Positions 31,531-44,186 of a DNA stretch of 64,000 nucleotides are shown here, piece by piece (positions within the stretch are counted from its first letter, which is position 1; each line of letters starts with the position of its first letter). The notes under the pieces are model-generated. The model saw only the letters and a program-made list of their open reading frames with translations. It had not been told where the DNA came from and did not search any database. The stretch is taken from contig NZ_WQNI01000015.1 in NCBI RefSeq assembly GCF_010993735.1, positions 49,456 through 113,455 on the forward strand, in the 5' to 3' direction. The stretch is from Chelativorans alearensis (GTDB lineage: Bacteria; Pseudomonadota; Alphaproteobacteria; Rhizobiales; Rhizobiaceae). Both the position numbers and the translations under genes were made by a program.

Positions 31531-31603
31531 CGTATCCCTGATCATGGGTTGAGTTGGTCGGGCGTAGAAAAGGTCGGCTCGCGGCCGCGCGCCACCTTGT
31601 TCC

Positions 31604-34267
<2,664 letters not shown>

Positions 34268-34413
34268 GTATTTGCCTTTGCGAGAAGCCCGCGACGCGCG
34301 CAGGAAGAGGATCGCTGCCTTTTAGCGCCCGCGCTTGAAGCTGTCCAGAAATCCCGCCGTCGCCTGCACGCCCACATTTCCGGCTGCGCCTCGCGGCCCC
34401 GCCGGAAACGAAA

Positions 34414-34439
34414 GAACCCGGCGCCTGTGCGCCGGGTTC
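34414..34439 (-). terminator. Terminator after the EF-hand gene
   Basis: An 11-bp stem, gaacccggcgc (34414-34424) with gcgccgggttc (34429-34439), and a 4-nt loop. On the minus strand a T-rich run follows. Confidence 0.8.
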
Positions 34440-34475
34440 CAAGTGCCGGGAGAAGCGAATGAGATCGAGGAAGCT

Positions 34476-35090
34476 CTATTCCTGCGTTGCCTCGTCATCG
34501 GCGCGCTCGTCGTCCGTCATGGGGTCCATCATGTGCATGCGCATATGCTTGAAGCGCGGGCCGGGTCCGCGATGGCGCATGGCAAAGCGCGGGCCGTCAT
34601 CCATGCCCCGCATGTGCATGCGGCCGAAGCCGTCGGCGGAACGGCGAAGCTCGTCCTCACTCAATTCACCGTTGTCGTCGCGGTCCAGGAGAGCGAAGCG
34701 CTTGCCCTGATGGTTTTCGATCTCGGCAAGCGTGACGGTTCCATCGCCGTCGACGTCGAGGACGCGCGCCATGCGCTCGGCCCTGCGCTCGAACTCGCGC
34801 TTCGTGATATAGGCGACCAGCTCTTCCTGGGAGAGGGTGCCGTCGCTATTCGCGTCGGCTGCTTGCAGGGTCTCCAGGCGCTCGCCGCCGAATTCCTCGG
34901 CGCTCACCCTTCCGTCGTCGTCCTGATCGAGGCGGCTGAACATCGCACCGCGCATGTTCTCACCGCGCATGTTCTCACCGCGCTTGAGGGTGACGGCGGG
35001 CTTGTCGGCCTCTATCTCGCTTTGCGCCAGGGCGGCGGTTCCCGTCATCAGCGAGAAGGCGAGTGTGGGAAGAAGAACCTTGCGAAGCAT
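34476..35090 (-). CDS. Secreted EF-hand calcium-binding protein
   Basis: The 204-residue product has a signal peptide (LLPTLAFSLMTGTAALAQ) and four EF-hand loops: DQDDDGRVSAEE, DANSDGTLSQEE, DVDGDGTVTLAE and DRDDNGELSEDE. AAGGAG precedes the chosen ATG. The C-terminus is rich in Met, His and Arg. Residues just after the signal peptide contain a tandem GENMR pair, encoded by a perfect 15-bp direct repeat (34951-34980). It probably senses or buffers calcium in the periplasm; no specific function is known. Confidence 0.88.
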   Translation of the reverse strand: MLRKVLLPTLAFSLMTGTAALAQSEIEADKPAVTLKRGENMRGENMRGAMFSRLDQDDDGRVSAEEFGGERLETLQAADANSDGTLSQEELVAYITKREFERRAERMARVLDVDGDGTVTLAEIENHQGKRFALLDRDDNGELSEDELRRSADGFGRMHMRGMDDGPRFAMRHRGPGPRFKHMRMHMMDPMTDDERADDEATQE

Positions 35091-35204
35091 GCGTCCACTC
35101 CTTGGTTTGCCGCTGCAGCGGCTTGGGAATGCACACTTTCTGCCATGCCCAACATTACGGCGTGCTTGCCGGGGCATTACATTTTGGTAAGCCGCCTGCT
35201 CGCC

Positions 35205-35924
35205 TCATCGCACGAAGGAAACAAACTCCTTCAGCGGCGCCCGTTCGCTCCGCAAACGGTTCTCCGGCTTCGAGGTATCCTCATGGCCGAGCGCCATGCC
35301 GCACACGACGATCTCCTCCTCGGGGATGTCGAGGATGGGCCGTATGAAGCGGTGGTAGGGCGCAAAGGCGGCTTGCGGGCAGGTGTGCAGGCCCCTCGCC
35401 CTCGCGGCGATCATGATCGATTGCAGGAACATGCCGTGGTCGACCCAAGAGCCCTTGTTGAGCCGCCGGTCGATGGTGAAGATCATGCCCACGGGCGCGT
35501 CGAAGAAGACGAAATTGCGGTCGTGCTGGGCGCGCATCTTCTCGACCTCGCGCCGGCCGATGCCGAGCAGGCTGTAAAGGGCGTAGCCGACGGCGCGGCG
35601 GCGCGACAGATAGGGTTCGAAGAACTTGTCCGGATAGTACTTGTACTCGTCCCACTCGACCTTTTCGGCACGGATGCCGGAAGAAAGGATGGCCTCGGCA
35701 AGCCGCGCCTTGGCCTCGCCCGTCGTCACATAGACCTTCCACGGCTGCATGTTGGTGCCTGACGGGGCGCGCGAGGCGACCCTGAGGATGTCGCGGATCG
35801 TCTCCTCGTCCACCGGATCGGGCAGAAAGGCGCGCACGGAGCGGCGCGAGGTGATGGCGCCGTCGACGGCGGCTGTATCGCCCAGATCCACTCTCTTCTT
35901 CTCGTCCGGTGCAAGCATATCCAT
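35205..35924 (-). CDS. Nitroreductase family FMN oxidoreductase
   Basis: The 239-residue protein has the FMN-binding SRRSVRAFLPDPVDEETI, VASRAPSGTNMQPWKVYV and, near the C-terminus, EEEIVVCGMALGHEDTSKPE, all hallmarks of nitroreductases. These reduce nitroaromatics, quinones or flavin using NAD(P)H. GAAGAG precedes the chosen ATG; a second ATG two codons on is possible. It is divergent from the aminotransferase gene. Confidence 0.92.
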   Translation of the reverse strand: MDMLAPDEKKRVDLGDTAAVDGAITSRRSVRAFLPDPVDEETIRDILRVASRAPSGTNMQPWKVYVTTGEAKARLAEAILSSGIRAEKVEWDEYKYYPDKFFEPYLSRRRAVGYALYSLLGIGRREVEKMRAQHDRNFVFFDAPVGMIFTIDRRLNKGSWVDHGMFLQSIMIAARARGLHTCPQAAFAPYHRFIRPILDIPEEEIVVCGMALGHEDTSKPENRLRSERAPLKEFVSFVR

Positions 35925-36096
35925 CAGCCGCCGCTCTTCATTCCCCGTTCCTGAATGGCGGGCTATAGCGGGCGCGATAGGGGTGCGGCAACCCGCGACG
36001 GCGCAATCCCGGCAAAACACTACGCTTTCTCCTATACCCCACCGGCAGCCTTATCGGTTATAGGCAGGCGAGAACCGTTCACAGGATTCCGACACC

Positions 36097-37296
36097 ATGC
36101 CCCTACCCTCCAAGCGCATCGCCGGCATCGTTCCTTCAGGCAAGGACGGCTGGGAAGTCCATTTCGCCGCCATGACACGCAAGCAGGCGGGCGAGGACAT
36201 CCTGATGCTGTCGGTCGGCGACCACGATTTCGACACGCCGGAGGAAACCGTCGCCGCCTGCGTGGAGGCGGTGCGCGCGGGCCATCATCACTACATCCAG
36301 CTTCCCGGCCTGCCGCTCCTGCGCGAGGGCCTGGCACGGCTTTCCAGTGAATGCACGGGTGTTGAGACCGCGCCGGAGGAGATCATCGTTACCCAGGGCG
36401 GCCAGGGCGCGCTGTTCGCCGCCTGCCAGGGCGTGCTCGACCCCGGCAGCCACGCGATCATCGTCTCACCCTACTACGCCACCTATCCCGGCACCGTGCG
36501 CGCGGCCGGCGCGGCGTTCACCGAGGTTGAAACGCGCTCCGAAGACGGTTTCGAGCCGCGCGCGGAGGCCATCGCCGCCGCCGTCCGGCCGGAGACCAGG
36601 GCAATCCTCGTCAATTCGCCGAACAACCCCACCGGCGCCGTCTACTCCCGCGCCACGATGGAGGCCATCGCCGAACTCTGCCGGAAGCACGACCTGTGGC
36701 TCATCTCCGACGAGGTCTACTGGACCATCCGCGCTGGGCGCGAGCATGTATCGCCGCGCGCCCTTGCGGGCATGAAGGAGCGCACGCTGGTGGTCAACTC
36801 GCTGTCGAAGAGCCACGGCATGACCGGCTGGCGCGTCGGCTGGCTCGCCGCGCCGGCCGATATGGTCCGGCATCTCATCAGCCTCAACCTCGTCTCAAGC
36901 TACGGCATGGTCGACTTCGTCTCGCGCGCGGCGACGGCGGCGGTCGAGAACGGCCACGGCGTCAAGGAGATCGCCGCCCGCTACGCCGCCCGTCGCGAGG
37001 CCTTTCTGGAAGCCATCCGCGGCCTCAACGGCGTCGCGGTGCGCGGCTCGGAAGGCGGCATGTACGTCATGCTCGACATCTCGCGGGTGAACGCCGACTG
37101 CGAGGCCTTCGCCTGGGAGTTGCTGGACGCGGAGAAGGTCGCGGTGATGCCGGGCACCAGCTTCGGCGCGGCGGCCGAAGGCCATATCCGCGTCTCCATG
37201 TGCCAGGAGGAGCCTGTCTTGCGGGAGGCGGCGGCAAGGCTGCGAAGATTTGTCAGCCGGACCGAAGCGCCTGGAGATCGAAACGCCGCCGAGTGA
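36097..37296 (+). CDS. Class I/II pyridoxal-phosphate aminotransferase
   Basis: The 399-residue protein has the PLP lysine in NSLSKSHGMTGWRVGWLA, the cofactor Asp/Tyr in LISDEVYWTI and NSPNNPTGAVYS. The C-terminal Arg that binds the substrate carboxylate is in HIRVSMCQEE. The family includes aspartate, aromatic and arginine:pyruvate transaminases. The substrate cannot be chosen from sequence alone. Confidence 0.92.
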   Translation: MPLPSKRIAGIVPSGKDGWEVHFAAMTRKQAGEDILMLSVGDHDFDTPEETVAACVEAVRAGHHHYIQLPGLPLLREGLARLSSECTGVETAPEEIIVTQGGQGALFAACQGVLDPGSHAIIVSPYYATYPGTVRAAGAAFTEVETRSEDGFEPRAEAIAAAVRPETRAILVNSPNNPTGAVYSRATMEAIAELCRKHDLWLISDEVYWTIRAGREHVSPRALAGMKERTLVVNSLSKSHGMTGWRVGWLAAPADMVRHLISLNLVSSYGMVDFVSRAATAAVENGHGVKEIAARYAARREAFLEAIRGLNGVAVRGSEGGMYVMLDISRVNADCEAFAWELLDAEKVAVMPGTSFGAAAEGHIRVSMCQEEPVLREAAARLRRFVSRTEAPGDRNAAE

Positions 37297-37326
37297 GGGT
37301 TCTCCCCATCCTCGCGGCAAATGGCG

Positions 37327-37668
37327 CTACCGCCGTCGCAGCCGCCACCAGCGGTCATCGTCGTCCGTATCGATCACGCAGGTGTAGCCGATCGGACAGG
37401 ACTGCGCATCGCGGGTCTGGACGTAGGCGCGCTCGGCGATGAAGCCGATGGCACAGTAGCGCTCGCTGGCGACATACCGGTCGTAGGTGTAGCGACCGGT
37501 GGTCAGCACCGCCGCGCCGTGCTGCCTTATCAGTGTTCTTGCCTGATCGCAGGTAAGCGCGCGGGCGTCTGGACGCCCCTGCGCCTCGGCTGGAGCCGAC
37601 AGCCCGAAGATGGCGATCAGCCCGAGACCGGCCGCCACCCAATTCGCGCATGCGCCAAACGATTTCAT
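37327..37668 (-). CDS. Small secreted Cys-containing protein
   Basis: The 113-residue product has a signal peptide (AAGLGLIAIFGLSAPAEAQ) and a mature part with four Cys, TCDQARTLIRQHG, YCAIGF and SCPIGYTCVID, likely forming two disulfides. The tail is Asp-Trp-Arg rich. AGAAGGACATCGAC precedes the start. Similar small secreted proteins are common in rhizobia, but none has a known role that I can cite. Confidence 0.75.
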   Translation of the reverse strand: MKSFGACANWVAAGLGLIAIFGLSAPAEAQGRPDARALTCDQARTLIRQHGAAVLTTGRYTYDRYVASERYCAIGFIAERAYVQTRDAQSCPIGYTCVIDTDDDDRWWRLRRR

Positions 37669-37851
37669 GTCGATGTCCTTCTGCCCTTGCCGAAGCGGCA
37701 AAACCTGCCTATCTGGCGTCGAAACGCAAGATGGGGGCGTCAAGTTTCCTGTGCCTCTGCACGCGGCTTCCTTCACAATCGCCCGACCTTAGCCTAGCAT
37801 GGCCGTGGCCACTCCCAAGGCTTAGTGATTCCACGTCTTTCTCGCGACAAT

Positions 37852-38634
37852 ATGGCCGTAAAACCAGCACTTTTGACATCGTTCGATCATTCGGGTCTGA
37901 AACCGGAGAACACCGCGATTTTCCTGGACTTCGACGGCACGCTGGCGGAGTTCGCCGAGCATCCGGACGCCGTTTCGGTTCCCTTGCCGACGCGTGAGGT
38001 GCTGGGCCGCCTGGAAAAGAGCACGCGTGGTGCGCTCGCCATCGTGACGGGCCGGCCTATCGCCGACATCGACCGCTTCCTCGCGCCGCTCCGCCTGCCG
38101 GTCGCCGGCGTCCACGGGCTGGAGCGCCGGGCGGCCGGCGGCAAGCGCACGACGGCGACGGTCGACAGAGCCAAATTTGCCGCCATGGAGGAGAAGCTGC
38201 GTGCCTTCACGCTCGCCCATCCCGGCACGATGGTGGAGACCAAGTCGGGCTCGCTCGCCCTGCACTACCGCCGGCGTCCCGAGCTTTCCGAGGCGTGCAT
38301 GGCGGCGGTGCACGAGGCGGTGGACGGTTTCAAGGGCCTGCACATCCTGCACGGCAAGATGGTCATCGAGGTCAAGAGCGGCAAGGCGACCAAAGCCGAC
38401 GCGGTGGCCGCCTTCATGGGCGAGACGCCATTTTGCGGGCGCGTGCCGCTTTTCGCCGGCGACGACGTGACCGACGAGGATGCTTTCCGCGAGATCGCCC
38501 GCACCGGCGGCATCTCCATCAAGATCGGCCGCGGCTCAACCGTCGCCGCCTTCCGAACCGGCGGCGTCGCCGCCTTTCGCGACTGGCTCGGCCTTCTGGC
38601 CGACAGTTTCGATTCCCGCCAATTGACAGCATAG
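37852..38634 (+). CDS. otsB: Trehalose-6-phosphate phosphatase
   Basis: The 260-residue protein is a HAD phosphatase with the nucleophile motif IFLDFDGTLAEF, IVTGRPIADIDRFLAPLR and the metal site LFAGDDVTDEDAFRE. It makes trehalose from trehalose-6-phosphate. The ATG at 37852 was preferred; a GTG 27 nt upstream is possible, and neither has a clear ribosome site. It heads an operon with a GH15 enzyme and otsA. Confidence 0.95.
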   Translation: MAVKPALLTSFDHSGLKPENTAIFLDFDGTLAEFAEHPDAVSVPLPTREVLGRLEKSTRGALAIVTGRPIADIDRFLAPLRLPVAGVHGLERRAAGGKRTTATVDRAKFAAMEEKLRAFTLAHPGTMVETKSGSLALHYRRRPELSEACMAAVHEAVDGFKGLHILHGKMVIEVKSGKATKADAVAAFMGETPFCGRVPLFAGDDVTDEDAFREIARTGGISIKIGRGSTVAAFRTGGVAAFRDWLGLLADSFDSRQLTA

Positions 38635-38644
38635 GATTTTTCCC

Positions 38645-40426
38645 GTGACGACACTCAACCTCGGCGCGATCGGCAATTGCAGCTTCTCCGCGCTCATCGA
38701 TCCCAAGGGCCGCATCGTCTGGTGCTGCCTGCCCCGTTTCGACGGCGACCCGGTGTTCAACGCGCTCCTGCGGGGCGAGGAAGACCCGAGCGAGGGCCTG
38801 TTCTCGATCGAGCTCGAGGACCTTGTGGAAACCGAGCAGAGCTACGAGCCCAACACGGCGGTGCTGACGACGCGGCTGCACGGCGCCTCCGGCTCGCTTG
38901 AGATCGTCGACTGTGCGCCGCGCTTCTTCTGGCGCGACCGCATCTTCCGCCCACAGACGCTGGTTCGGCGCGTGCGCCCAATCTCCGGCACGCCGCGCAT
39001 CTCCATCCGCATGCGCCCCTCCTTCGCCTACGGCACCGTGCGCCCGCAAAGGACACGCGGCTCAAACCACGTGCGCTACGTCGGTCCGGAGATGACGCTG
39101 CGGCTTTCGACTGACGCGCCCATCGACTATGTGCTCGACGAGACCTTCTTCAACCTGTCCGCGCCCATCGACCTCATCGTCGGTCCCGACGAGACGATGG
39201 AAGGTGGGGTTACCCATGTCGCACGCGATTTCGAGGAGCGCACGGCCAACTATTGGCGCAACTGGGTGAGCAACCTGGCGCTGCCCTACGAGTGGCAGGA
39301 TGCGGTGATCCGCGCCGCCATCACGCTGAAATTGTGCACTTACGAGCCCACGGGCGCCATCGTCGCCGCCATGACCACCAGCATCCCCGAAGCCCCCGAC
39401 AGCGGCCGCACCTGGGACTACCGCTTCTGCTGGGTGCGCGACGCCTTCTTCGTGGTGCGCGCGCTCAACAGCCTCGGCACCGTACAGACGATGGAAAACT
39501 ATTTCCGCTATCTCATGGACCTGGTGGCCGATGCCGACGGCGAGCATCTGCAGCCGGTCTTCGGCCTCGGGCGGGAACGGCATCTGACGGAAAGCATCAT
39601 CGACCATCTCGCCGGCTACCGCGGCATGGGCCCGGTGCGCCGCGGCAACCAGGCCTACGAGCACTACCAGCACGACGCCTACGGCAATGTCATCCTGGGC
39701 GCCACGCAGATATTCTTCGACCGCCGCATCCAGATGAAGCCGACCATCACCGACTTCCGCCTCCTGGAAACCGCCGGCGAGCAGGCCTACAAGGTCTACA
39801 ACACGCCCGACGCCGGCATGTGGGAACTTCGCTCCCGCTCACGCGTTCACACCTCGTCGAGCCTGATGTGCTGGGCGGCCTGCGACAGGCTCGCGCATAT
39901 CGCCGCGCGATTGGGTGAGAAGGCGCGTGTCACGTACTGGAGAGAGAGGGCGGACGAGATCAAGGAGCGCATCCTGGCCGAAGCCTGGTCGGAAAAGCGC
40001 AAGGCTTTCATGGAGAGCTTCGGCGGCCAGACGCTCGACGCGAGCGTGCTCCTGATGGCCGAGGTAGGCTTCATCGATCCGCAGGATCCGCGCTTCGTCA
40101 GCACCGTGGATCAGCTTGAGAAAACCTTGGCGACGGGTCCTTACATGATGCGCTACGAAGCCGCCGACGACTTCGGGAAGCCTGAGGTCTCCTTCAACAT
40201 CTGCGCCTTCTGGCGCCTCGACGCGCTGGCGCGCATCGGCCGCCGCGAGCAGGCGCGCGAAATCTTCGAAGCGCTCTTGAAGACGCGCAACCCCCTTGGC
40301 ATGCTGTCCGAAGATACACATCCGGTGACGGGAGAGATGTGGGGCAACTACCCTCAGACCTACTCGATGGTCGGCATCATCAACGGCGCGCGGCGCCTGT
40401 CCAAACCGTGGGAGACCGTCGTGTGA
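38645..40426 (+). CDS. Glycoside hydrolase family 15 protein
   Basis: The 593-residue protein begins at a GTG, MTTLNLGAIGNCSFSALIDP, the usual N-terminal domain of bacterial GH15. The (alpha/alpha)6 barrel begins near residue 230 and includes GRTWDYRFCWVRDAFFVVRA and EHYQHDAYGNVILGA, core motifs of the family. Known bacterial GH15 enzymes hydrolyse glucosides or trehalose. It sits between otsB and otsA, overlapping otsA by 4 nt, which favours a role in trehalose turnover; this is inferred. Confidence 0.92.
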   Translation: MTTLNLGAIGNCSFSALIDPKGRIVWCCLPRFDGDPVFNALLRGEEDPSEGLFSIELEDLVETEQSYEPNTAVLTTRLHGASGSLEIVDCAPRFFWRDRIFRPQTLVRRVRPISGTPRISIRMRPSFAYGTVRPQRTRGSNHVRYVGPEMTLRLSTDAPIDYVLDETFFNLSAPIDLIVGPDETMEGGVTHVARDFEERTANYWRNWVSNLALPYEWQDAVIRAAITLKLCTYEPTGAIVAAMTTSIPEAPDSGRTWDYRFCWVRDAFFVVRALNSLGTVQTMENYFRYLMDLVADADGEHLQPVFGLGRERHLTESIIDHLAGYRGMGPVRRGNQAYEHYQHDAYGNVILGATQIFFDRRIQMKPTITDFRLLETAGEQAYKVYNTPDAGMWELRSRSRVHTSSSLMCWAACDRLAHIAARLGEKARVTYWRERADEIKERILAEAWSEKRKAFMESFGGQTLDASVLLMAEVGFIDPQDPRFVSTVDQLEKTLATGPYMMRYEAADDFGKPEVSFNICAFWRLDALARIGRREQAREIFEALLKTRNPLGMLSEDTHPVTGEMWGNYPQTYSMVGIINGARRLSKPWETVV

Positions 40427-41811
40427 ACAGGCTCGTCGTCGTCTCCAACCGCGTCGCCGACCTCACGCGCACCGCCCAGTCGGGCGGCTTGGCCGTCGGC
40501 CTGGCAGATTCTCTGCGCCAGCGCGGCGGCGTGTGGATGGGTTGGGACGGCCAGACGCTGAAATACGAGGACCAGCCCGAGCCGCGCATCCGCAAGATCG
40601 GCACCGTCACCCAGGCGACCATCCCGCTCACCGAGCAGGACTATTCGGAGTATTATCTGGGCTTTGCCAACAGCGTCTTGTGGCCACTGTTTCACTACCG
40701 GCTCGATCTTGTTGAATACAAGACGGTTTTCCTCGACGGGTACCGGCGGGTCAATGCGAAGTTCGCTGACGCGCTGATGTCCATCCTTCAACCGGACGAC
40801 CTCATCTGGATCCACGACTATCACCTCATTCCGCTGGCCGCCGAGCTGCGCCAGCGCGGCTGCACCCAGCGCATCGGCTTCTTCCTGCACATCCCCTTCC
40901 CGCCGCCGGAGATCGTCGCCGCCGTGCCGCGCCATCGCTGGTTGGTGGAATGCCTGCTCGAATTCGACGTGATCGGCTTCCAGACCAACACAGATCGCGG
41001 CAACCTGCAGCATTATGTCGAGGATCATCTCGGCTGCCGCGTGGAGGCCGACGGCCGCATCAAGATCGGCGAGCGCGAGGTGATTGCCGGCTGCTACCCC
41101 ATCGGCATCGATGTCGATTCCTTCGTCGAGATGGCCGAGAGGCCGAATGACGAGGTCAATATCGAGACCCAGCGGCGCGAGATCCTGGGGCGCAAGCAGA
41201 TCATCTGCGTCGACCGCCTGGACTACACCAAGGGTCTGCCGGACCGCCTGCGCGCCTTCGCACGCCTCTTGGAGCTCTATCCCGAGATGCGCAAGACGGT
41301 CGCCCTCATGCAGATCGCCACGCCCACCCGGGAGGAGGTGGAGGCCTATATGGATATCCGCACCGAGCTGGAAGCGCTTTCGGGAGCGATCAACGGCCGC
41401 TTCGCCGACTTCAACTGGACGCCGGTGCGCTATATCCACGGCATCGTGCCGCGCGACGCGCTTGCCGCCCTCTTCCGCGCCAGCCAAGTGGGTTTCGTCA
41501 CGCCTCTGCGCGACGGCATGAACCTCGTCGCCAAGGAATACGTCGCCGCCCAGGCAGCGGAGAATCCCGGCGTTCTGGTGCTTTCCAAATTCGCGGGCGC
41601 CGCGGAGGAATTGCACGAGGCGCTGATCGTCAATCCCTACGACGTCGACGATATGGCGCGAAACCTGTGCCGCGCGCTCACCATGCCACTGGAGGAACGC
41701 CAGGAACGGCAGAAGGCCCTCATGAAGCGGATCTGCAAACACGACGCCAAAGACTGGCTGAACGCTTTCATGGCAGCGCTGGAAAAGGGCGAGACGAAGC
41801 GCGCGGCGTAA
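40423..41811 (+). CDS. otsA: Trehalose-6-phosphate synthase
   Basis: The 462-residue GT20 enzyme starts at a GTG overlapping the GH15 stop. It has [48 protein letters not shown] and [17 protein letters not shown], the last carrying donor-site acidic and Lys residues. It joins UDP-glucose and glucose-6-phosphate. With otsB it makes trehalose for osmotic and desiccation protection. Confidence 0.96.
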   Translation: MNRLVVVSNRVADLTRTAQSGGLAVGLADSLRQRGGVWMGWDGQTLKYEDQPEPRIRKIGTVTQATIPLTEQDYSEYYLGFANSVLWPLFHYRLDLVEYKTVFLDGYRRVNAKFADALMSILQPDDLIWIHDYHLIPLAAELRQRGCTQRIGFFLHIPFPPPEIVAAVPRHRWLVECLLEFDVIGFQTNTDRGNLQHYVEDHLGCRVEADGRIKIGEREVIAGCYPIGIDVDSFVEMAERPNDEVNIETQRREILGRKQIICVDRLDYTKGLPDRLRAFARLLELYPEMRKTVALMQIATPTREEVEAYMDIRTELEALSGAINGRFADFNWTPVRYIHGIVPRDALAALFRASQVGFVTPLRDGMNLVAKEYVAAQAAENPGVLVLSKFAGAAEELHEALIVNPYDVDDMARNLCRALTMPLEERQERQKALMKRICKHDAKDWLNAFMAALEKGETKRAA

Positions 41812-41816
41812 CGGCG

Positions 41817-41999
41817 TCAGCTCTTCTTGTCGGCCAGCTTCTTCCGCTTCGTCTCAGCAAGCTCTTCCAACTGTTTCTCGCTCATGGATTTTTCCATATC
41901 GCGCGATGCGCCCTTGAGCTTGGATTTGGGCATTTCGCCGCGCTTGGCCGCCAAGGCGGCGCCGGCCGCCTTCTGCTGCGCCTTGGACTTTGCAGGCAT
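41817..41999 (-). CDS. DUF3008 small basic protein
   Basis: The 60-residue product is nearly all Ala, Lys, Glu and Ser: MPAKSKAQQKAAGAALAAKR, then SKLKGASRDMEKSMSEKQLE. It matches the DUF3008 family. No function is established. It is convergent with otsA, 5 nt away. A good ribosome site (GGAGGCGACG) precedes the ATG. Confidence 0.85.
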   Translation of the reverse strand: MPAKSKAQQKAAGAALAAKRGEMPKSKLKGASRDMEKSMSEKQLEELAETKRKKLADKKS

Positions 42000-42068
42000 C
42001 GTCGCCTCCTTTGCTGTTCCTGCATAAAGCGGACGACGCGCACAAAGGTTCCAGGTTGCGCCTGAACG

Positions 42069-44186
42069 TTACGCCTTCAGCATGTCCCATCCCGCGTCGG
42101 GCGCAAACCGTACCCCGTGCTTCTCCTCCAGTTGCCGCAGCGCCGCCACAACCTCCTCCACCCCGCGCTTGCGCGCATAATGGAGTGGGCCGCCGCGGAA
42201 CGGCGCGAAACCGGTGGCGAAGATCATCGCCTCGTCGACCGTCTCCTCGTCCGCCACGACACCTTCGCGCAGGCAGCGCACCAGCGTGTTGAGCATGGGC
42301 AACACCAGCCGGTCTGCCATCTCGGCATCGGCCCGCGGCGCCTCCCCGCCGTCTGCCACCTTCACCTCCTCGCCCTTCGGCCTGCCCTTCTCGTCATAGG
42401 CATAAAGCCCCTTGCCCGCTTTGCGTCCCGTCTCGCCCGCTTCCACCTTCTTTACCAGCCAGTCCGGCACCTCCGGCATCGGGTCGTTCAGGCGTTCCTT
42501 CAGCATGCGCGCCACCTCCAGACAGATGTCGAGACCCACCCGGTCGGCAAGCTCGATCGGTCCCATCGGCATGCCGAAATCCTTCGCCGCCTTGTCGATC
42601 GTCTCCTTGGGCACGCCCTCGTCGAACATCGTGAGGGCTTCCACGAGATACGGCGTCAGCACACGGTTGACGAGGAAACCCGGCGCGCTTTTGACCGGCG
42701 CCGGCAGGCGGGAAATGGCGCCGCAGAAGGCGCGCGCCCGCGCCAAGGCCTTTTCGTTTGCCTGATCATGGGCGACGACCTCGACAAGCTCCATGCGCGT
42801 GACCGGATTGAAGAAATGCAGACCGAGGAACCAGTCGGGGAACGGCAAGCCTTCACGCAGCGTCTCAAGCGGGATGCTGGAGGTGTTGGTAGCGAGAATG
42901 GCATCTTTCTTCATGCGCGGCGCAATGGCCTCGAAGACTTTGCGCTTCACCTCCGCTTTCTCCGCCACCGCCTCGATCACCAGATCCGCCTTGGCGATGC
43001 CGTCGCCCTCGAAATCCGGCATCAAACGGTCGAGCGCATCGCGCCGGTCGAGGGTGGAATGAAGCCCTTTGTCGTAGAAGGCCGCGGCACGCCCGACAGC
43101 GCCGGCGATGGCCTTGGGATCGAGGTCCGTCAGGCTGACGGTGAACCCGCGCGCCGCGCACCAGGCGGCGATGTCGCCACCCATCGTGCCGGCACCGATG
43201 ACATGTACCCGTCGAATACCGCTTTCCCCCCTGCCGTGCCGCTTCAGCCCCTCGCGCAGGAAAAAGACGCGCATCAGGTTCTGTGCGGTCTCACTGGCGA
43301 GAAGCTCGGAGAAGGAGCGTATCTCCGCCTTCTGCATGGCGCGGCTGTCGCCGCCGTGCTCTTCCCACAGGCCGATAAGGCGGTATGGTGCCGGATAGTG
43401 CTTCTTCGGCGCCTTCTTCTCAGCCTCCGCGCGCATGCGCTTTGCCGCCATGCGGCGTGCCGCGCCGAAGCCGAACACGCCGCCCTTCAGGCCGGGACGC
43501 GAAGGCTTCATTTCGCCCGCCACCGCGGCACGGACGGCGTTCTTCACATGCCGCTCTTCCACCACCGCGTCGACCAGCCCGAGGGCTTTCGCCTTCTTGG
43601 TGTGCACGGTGCGGCCCGTCAGCATCATGGTCATCGCCTCAATGGGGTCGATCAGCGCCGGCAGGCGGAAGGTGCCGCCAAGGCCCGGATGCAGGCCGAG
43701 CAGGATTTCGGGGAAGCCAAAACTGGCACCGGAGACGGCGATGCGGTGCTTGCAGGCGAGCGCCAGCTCCAGCCCGCCGCCCAGGCAATGGCCGTGGACG
43801 ACGACGACGGTCGGCATCGGCAAGCCCGCCAGCCGGTCGATGATCTCGTGCGCCCGGCGCATGCGCGCCTCCACCTCGCCCGCATCCCTCACATCTCGAA
43901 AGTCGCGGATGTCGGCGCCGGCGATGAAACCGCCCTCCTTGGCCGAGCGGATGACGAGACCCTTAGCGCCCGAGCTCTGCACCTCGGCGAGCACCGTGTC
44001 GAGTTCGCTCATCACGGCTTCCGACAACGTGTTGGCGCTCTCCCCGGCCCGGTCGAGCAGGAGCCAGACGATGCCGTCCCCGTCCTTGGCATAGCGCCAA
44101 TGGGTGAGTGCCTTGTTCCCCTCGCGCGGCCCAAGCTCCATGTTGCGCGGCTCCAGTACCTTCCAGACGCTCTTCGAGACAGCCAT
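42069..44186 (-). CDS. Multifunctional enoyl-CoA hydratase / 3-hydroxyacyl-CoA dehydrogenase
   Basis: The 705-residue protein has an N-terminal crotonase domain with VVVHGHCLGGGLELALACKH and FPEILLGLHPGLGGTFRLPA, then the NAD-binding motif VHVIGAGTMGGDIAAWCA and the dehydrogenase catalytic region FLGLHFFNPVTRMELVEVV. It catalyses two steps of fatty acid beta-oxidation. Its ATG overlaps the thiolase stop (TGATG), so the two act together as a FadJ/FadI- or FadB/FadA-like pair. The start was set there; upstream frame is the thiolase gene. Confidence 0.94.
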   Translation of the reverse strand: MAVSKSVWKVLEPRNMELGPREGNKALTHWRYAKDGDGIVWLLLDRAGESANTLSEAVMSELDTVLAEVQSSGAKGLVIRSAKEGGFIAGADIRDFRDVRDAGEVEARMRRAHEIIDRLAGLPMPTVVVVHGHCLGGGLELALACKHRIAVSGASFGFPEILLGLHPGLGGTFRLPALIDPIEAMTMMLTGRTVHTKKAKALGLVDAVVEERHVKNAVRAAVAGEMKPSRPGLKGGVFGFGAARRMAAKRMRAEAEKKAPKKHYPAPYRLIGLWEEHGGDSRAMQKAEIRSFSELLASETAQNLMRVFFLREGLKRHGRGESGIRRVHVIGAGTMGGDIAAWCAARGFTVSLTDLDPKAIAGAVGRAAAFYDKGLHSTLDRRDALDRLMPDFEGDGIAKADLVIEAVAEKAEVKRKVFEAIAPRMKKDAILATNTSSIPLETLREGLPFPDWFLGLHFFNPVTRMELVEVVAHDQANEKALARARAFCGAISRLPAPVKSAPGFLVNRVLTPYLVEALTMFDEGVPKETIDKAAKDFGMPMGPIELADRVGLDICLEVARMLKERLNDPMPEVPDWLVKKVEAGETGRKAGKGLYAYDEKGRPKGEEVKVADGGEAPRADAEMADRLVLPMLNTLVRCLREGVVADEETVDEAMIFATGFAPFRGGPLHYARKRGVEEVVAALRQLEEKHGVRFAPDAGWDMLKA

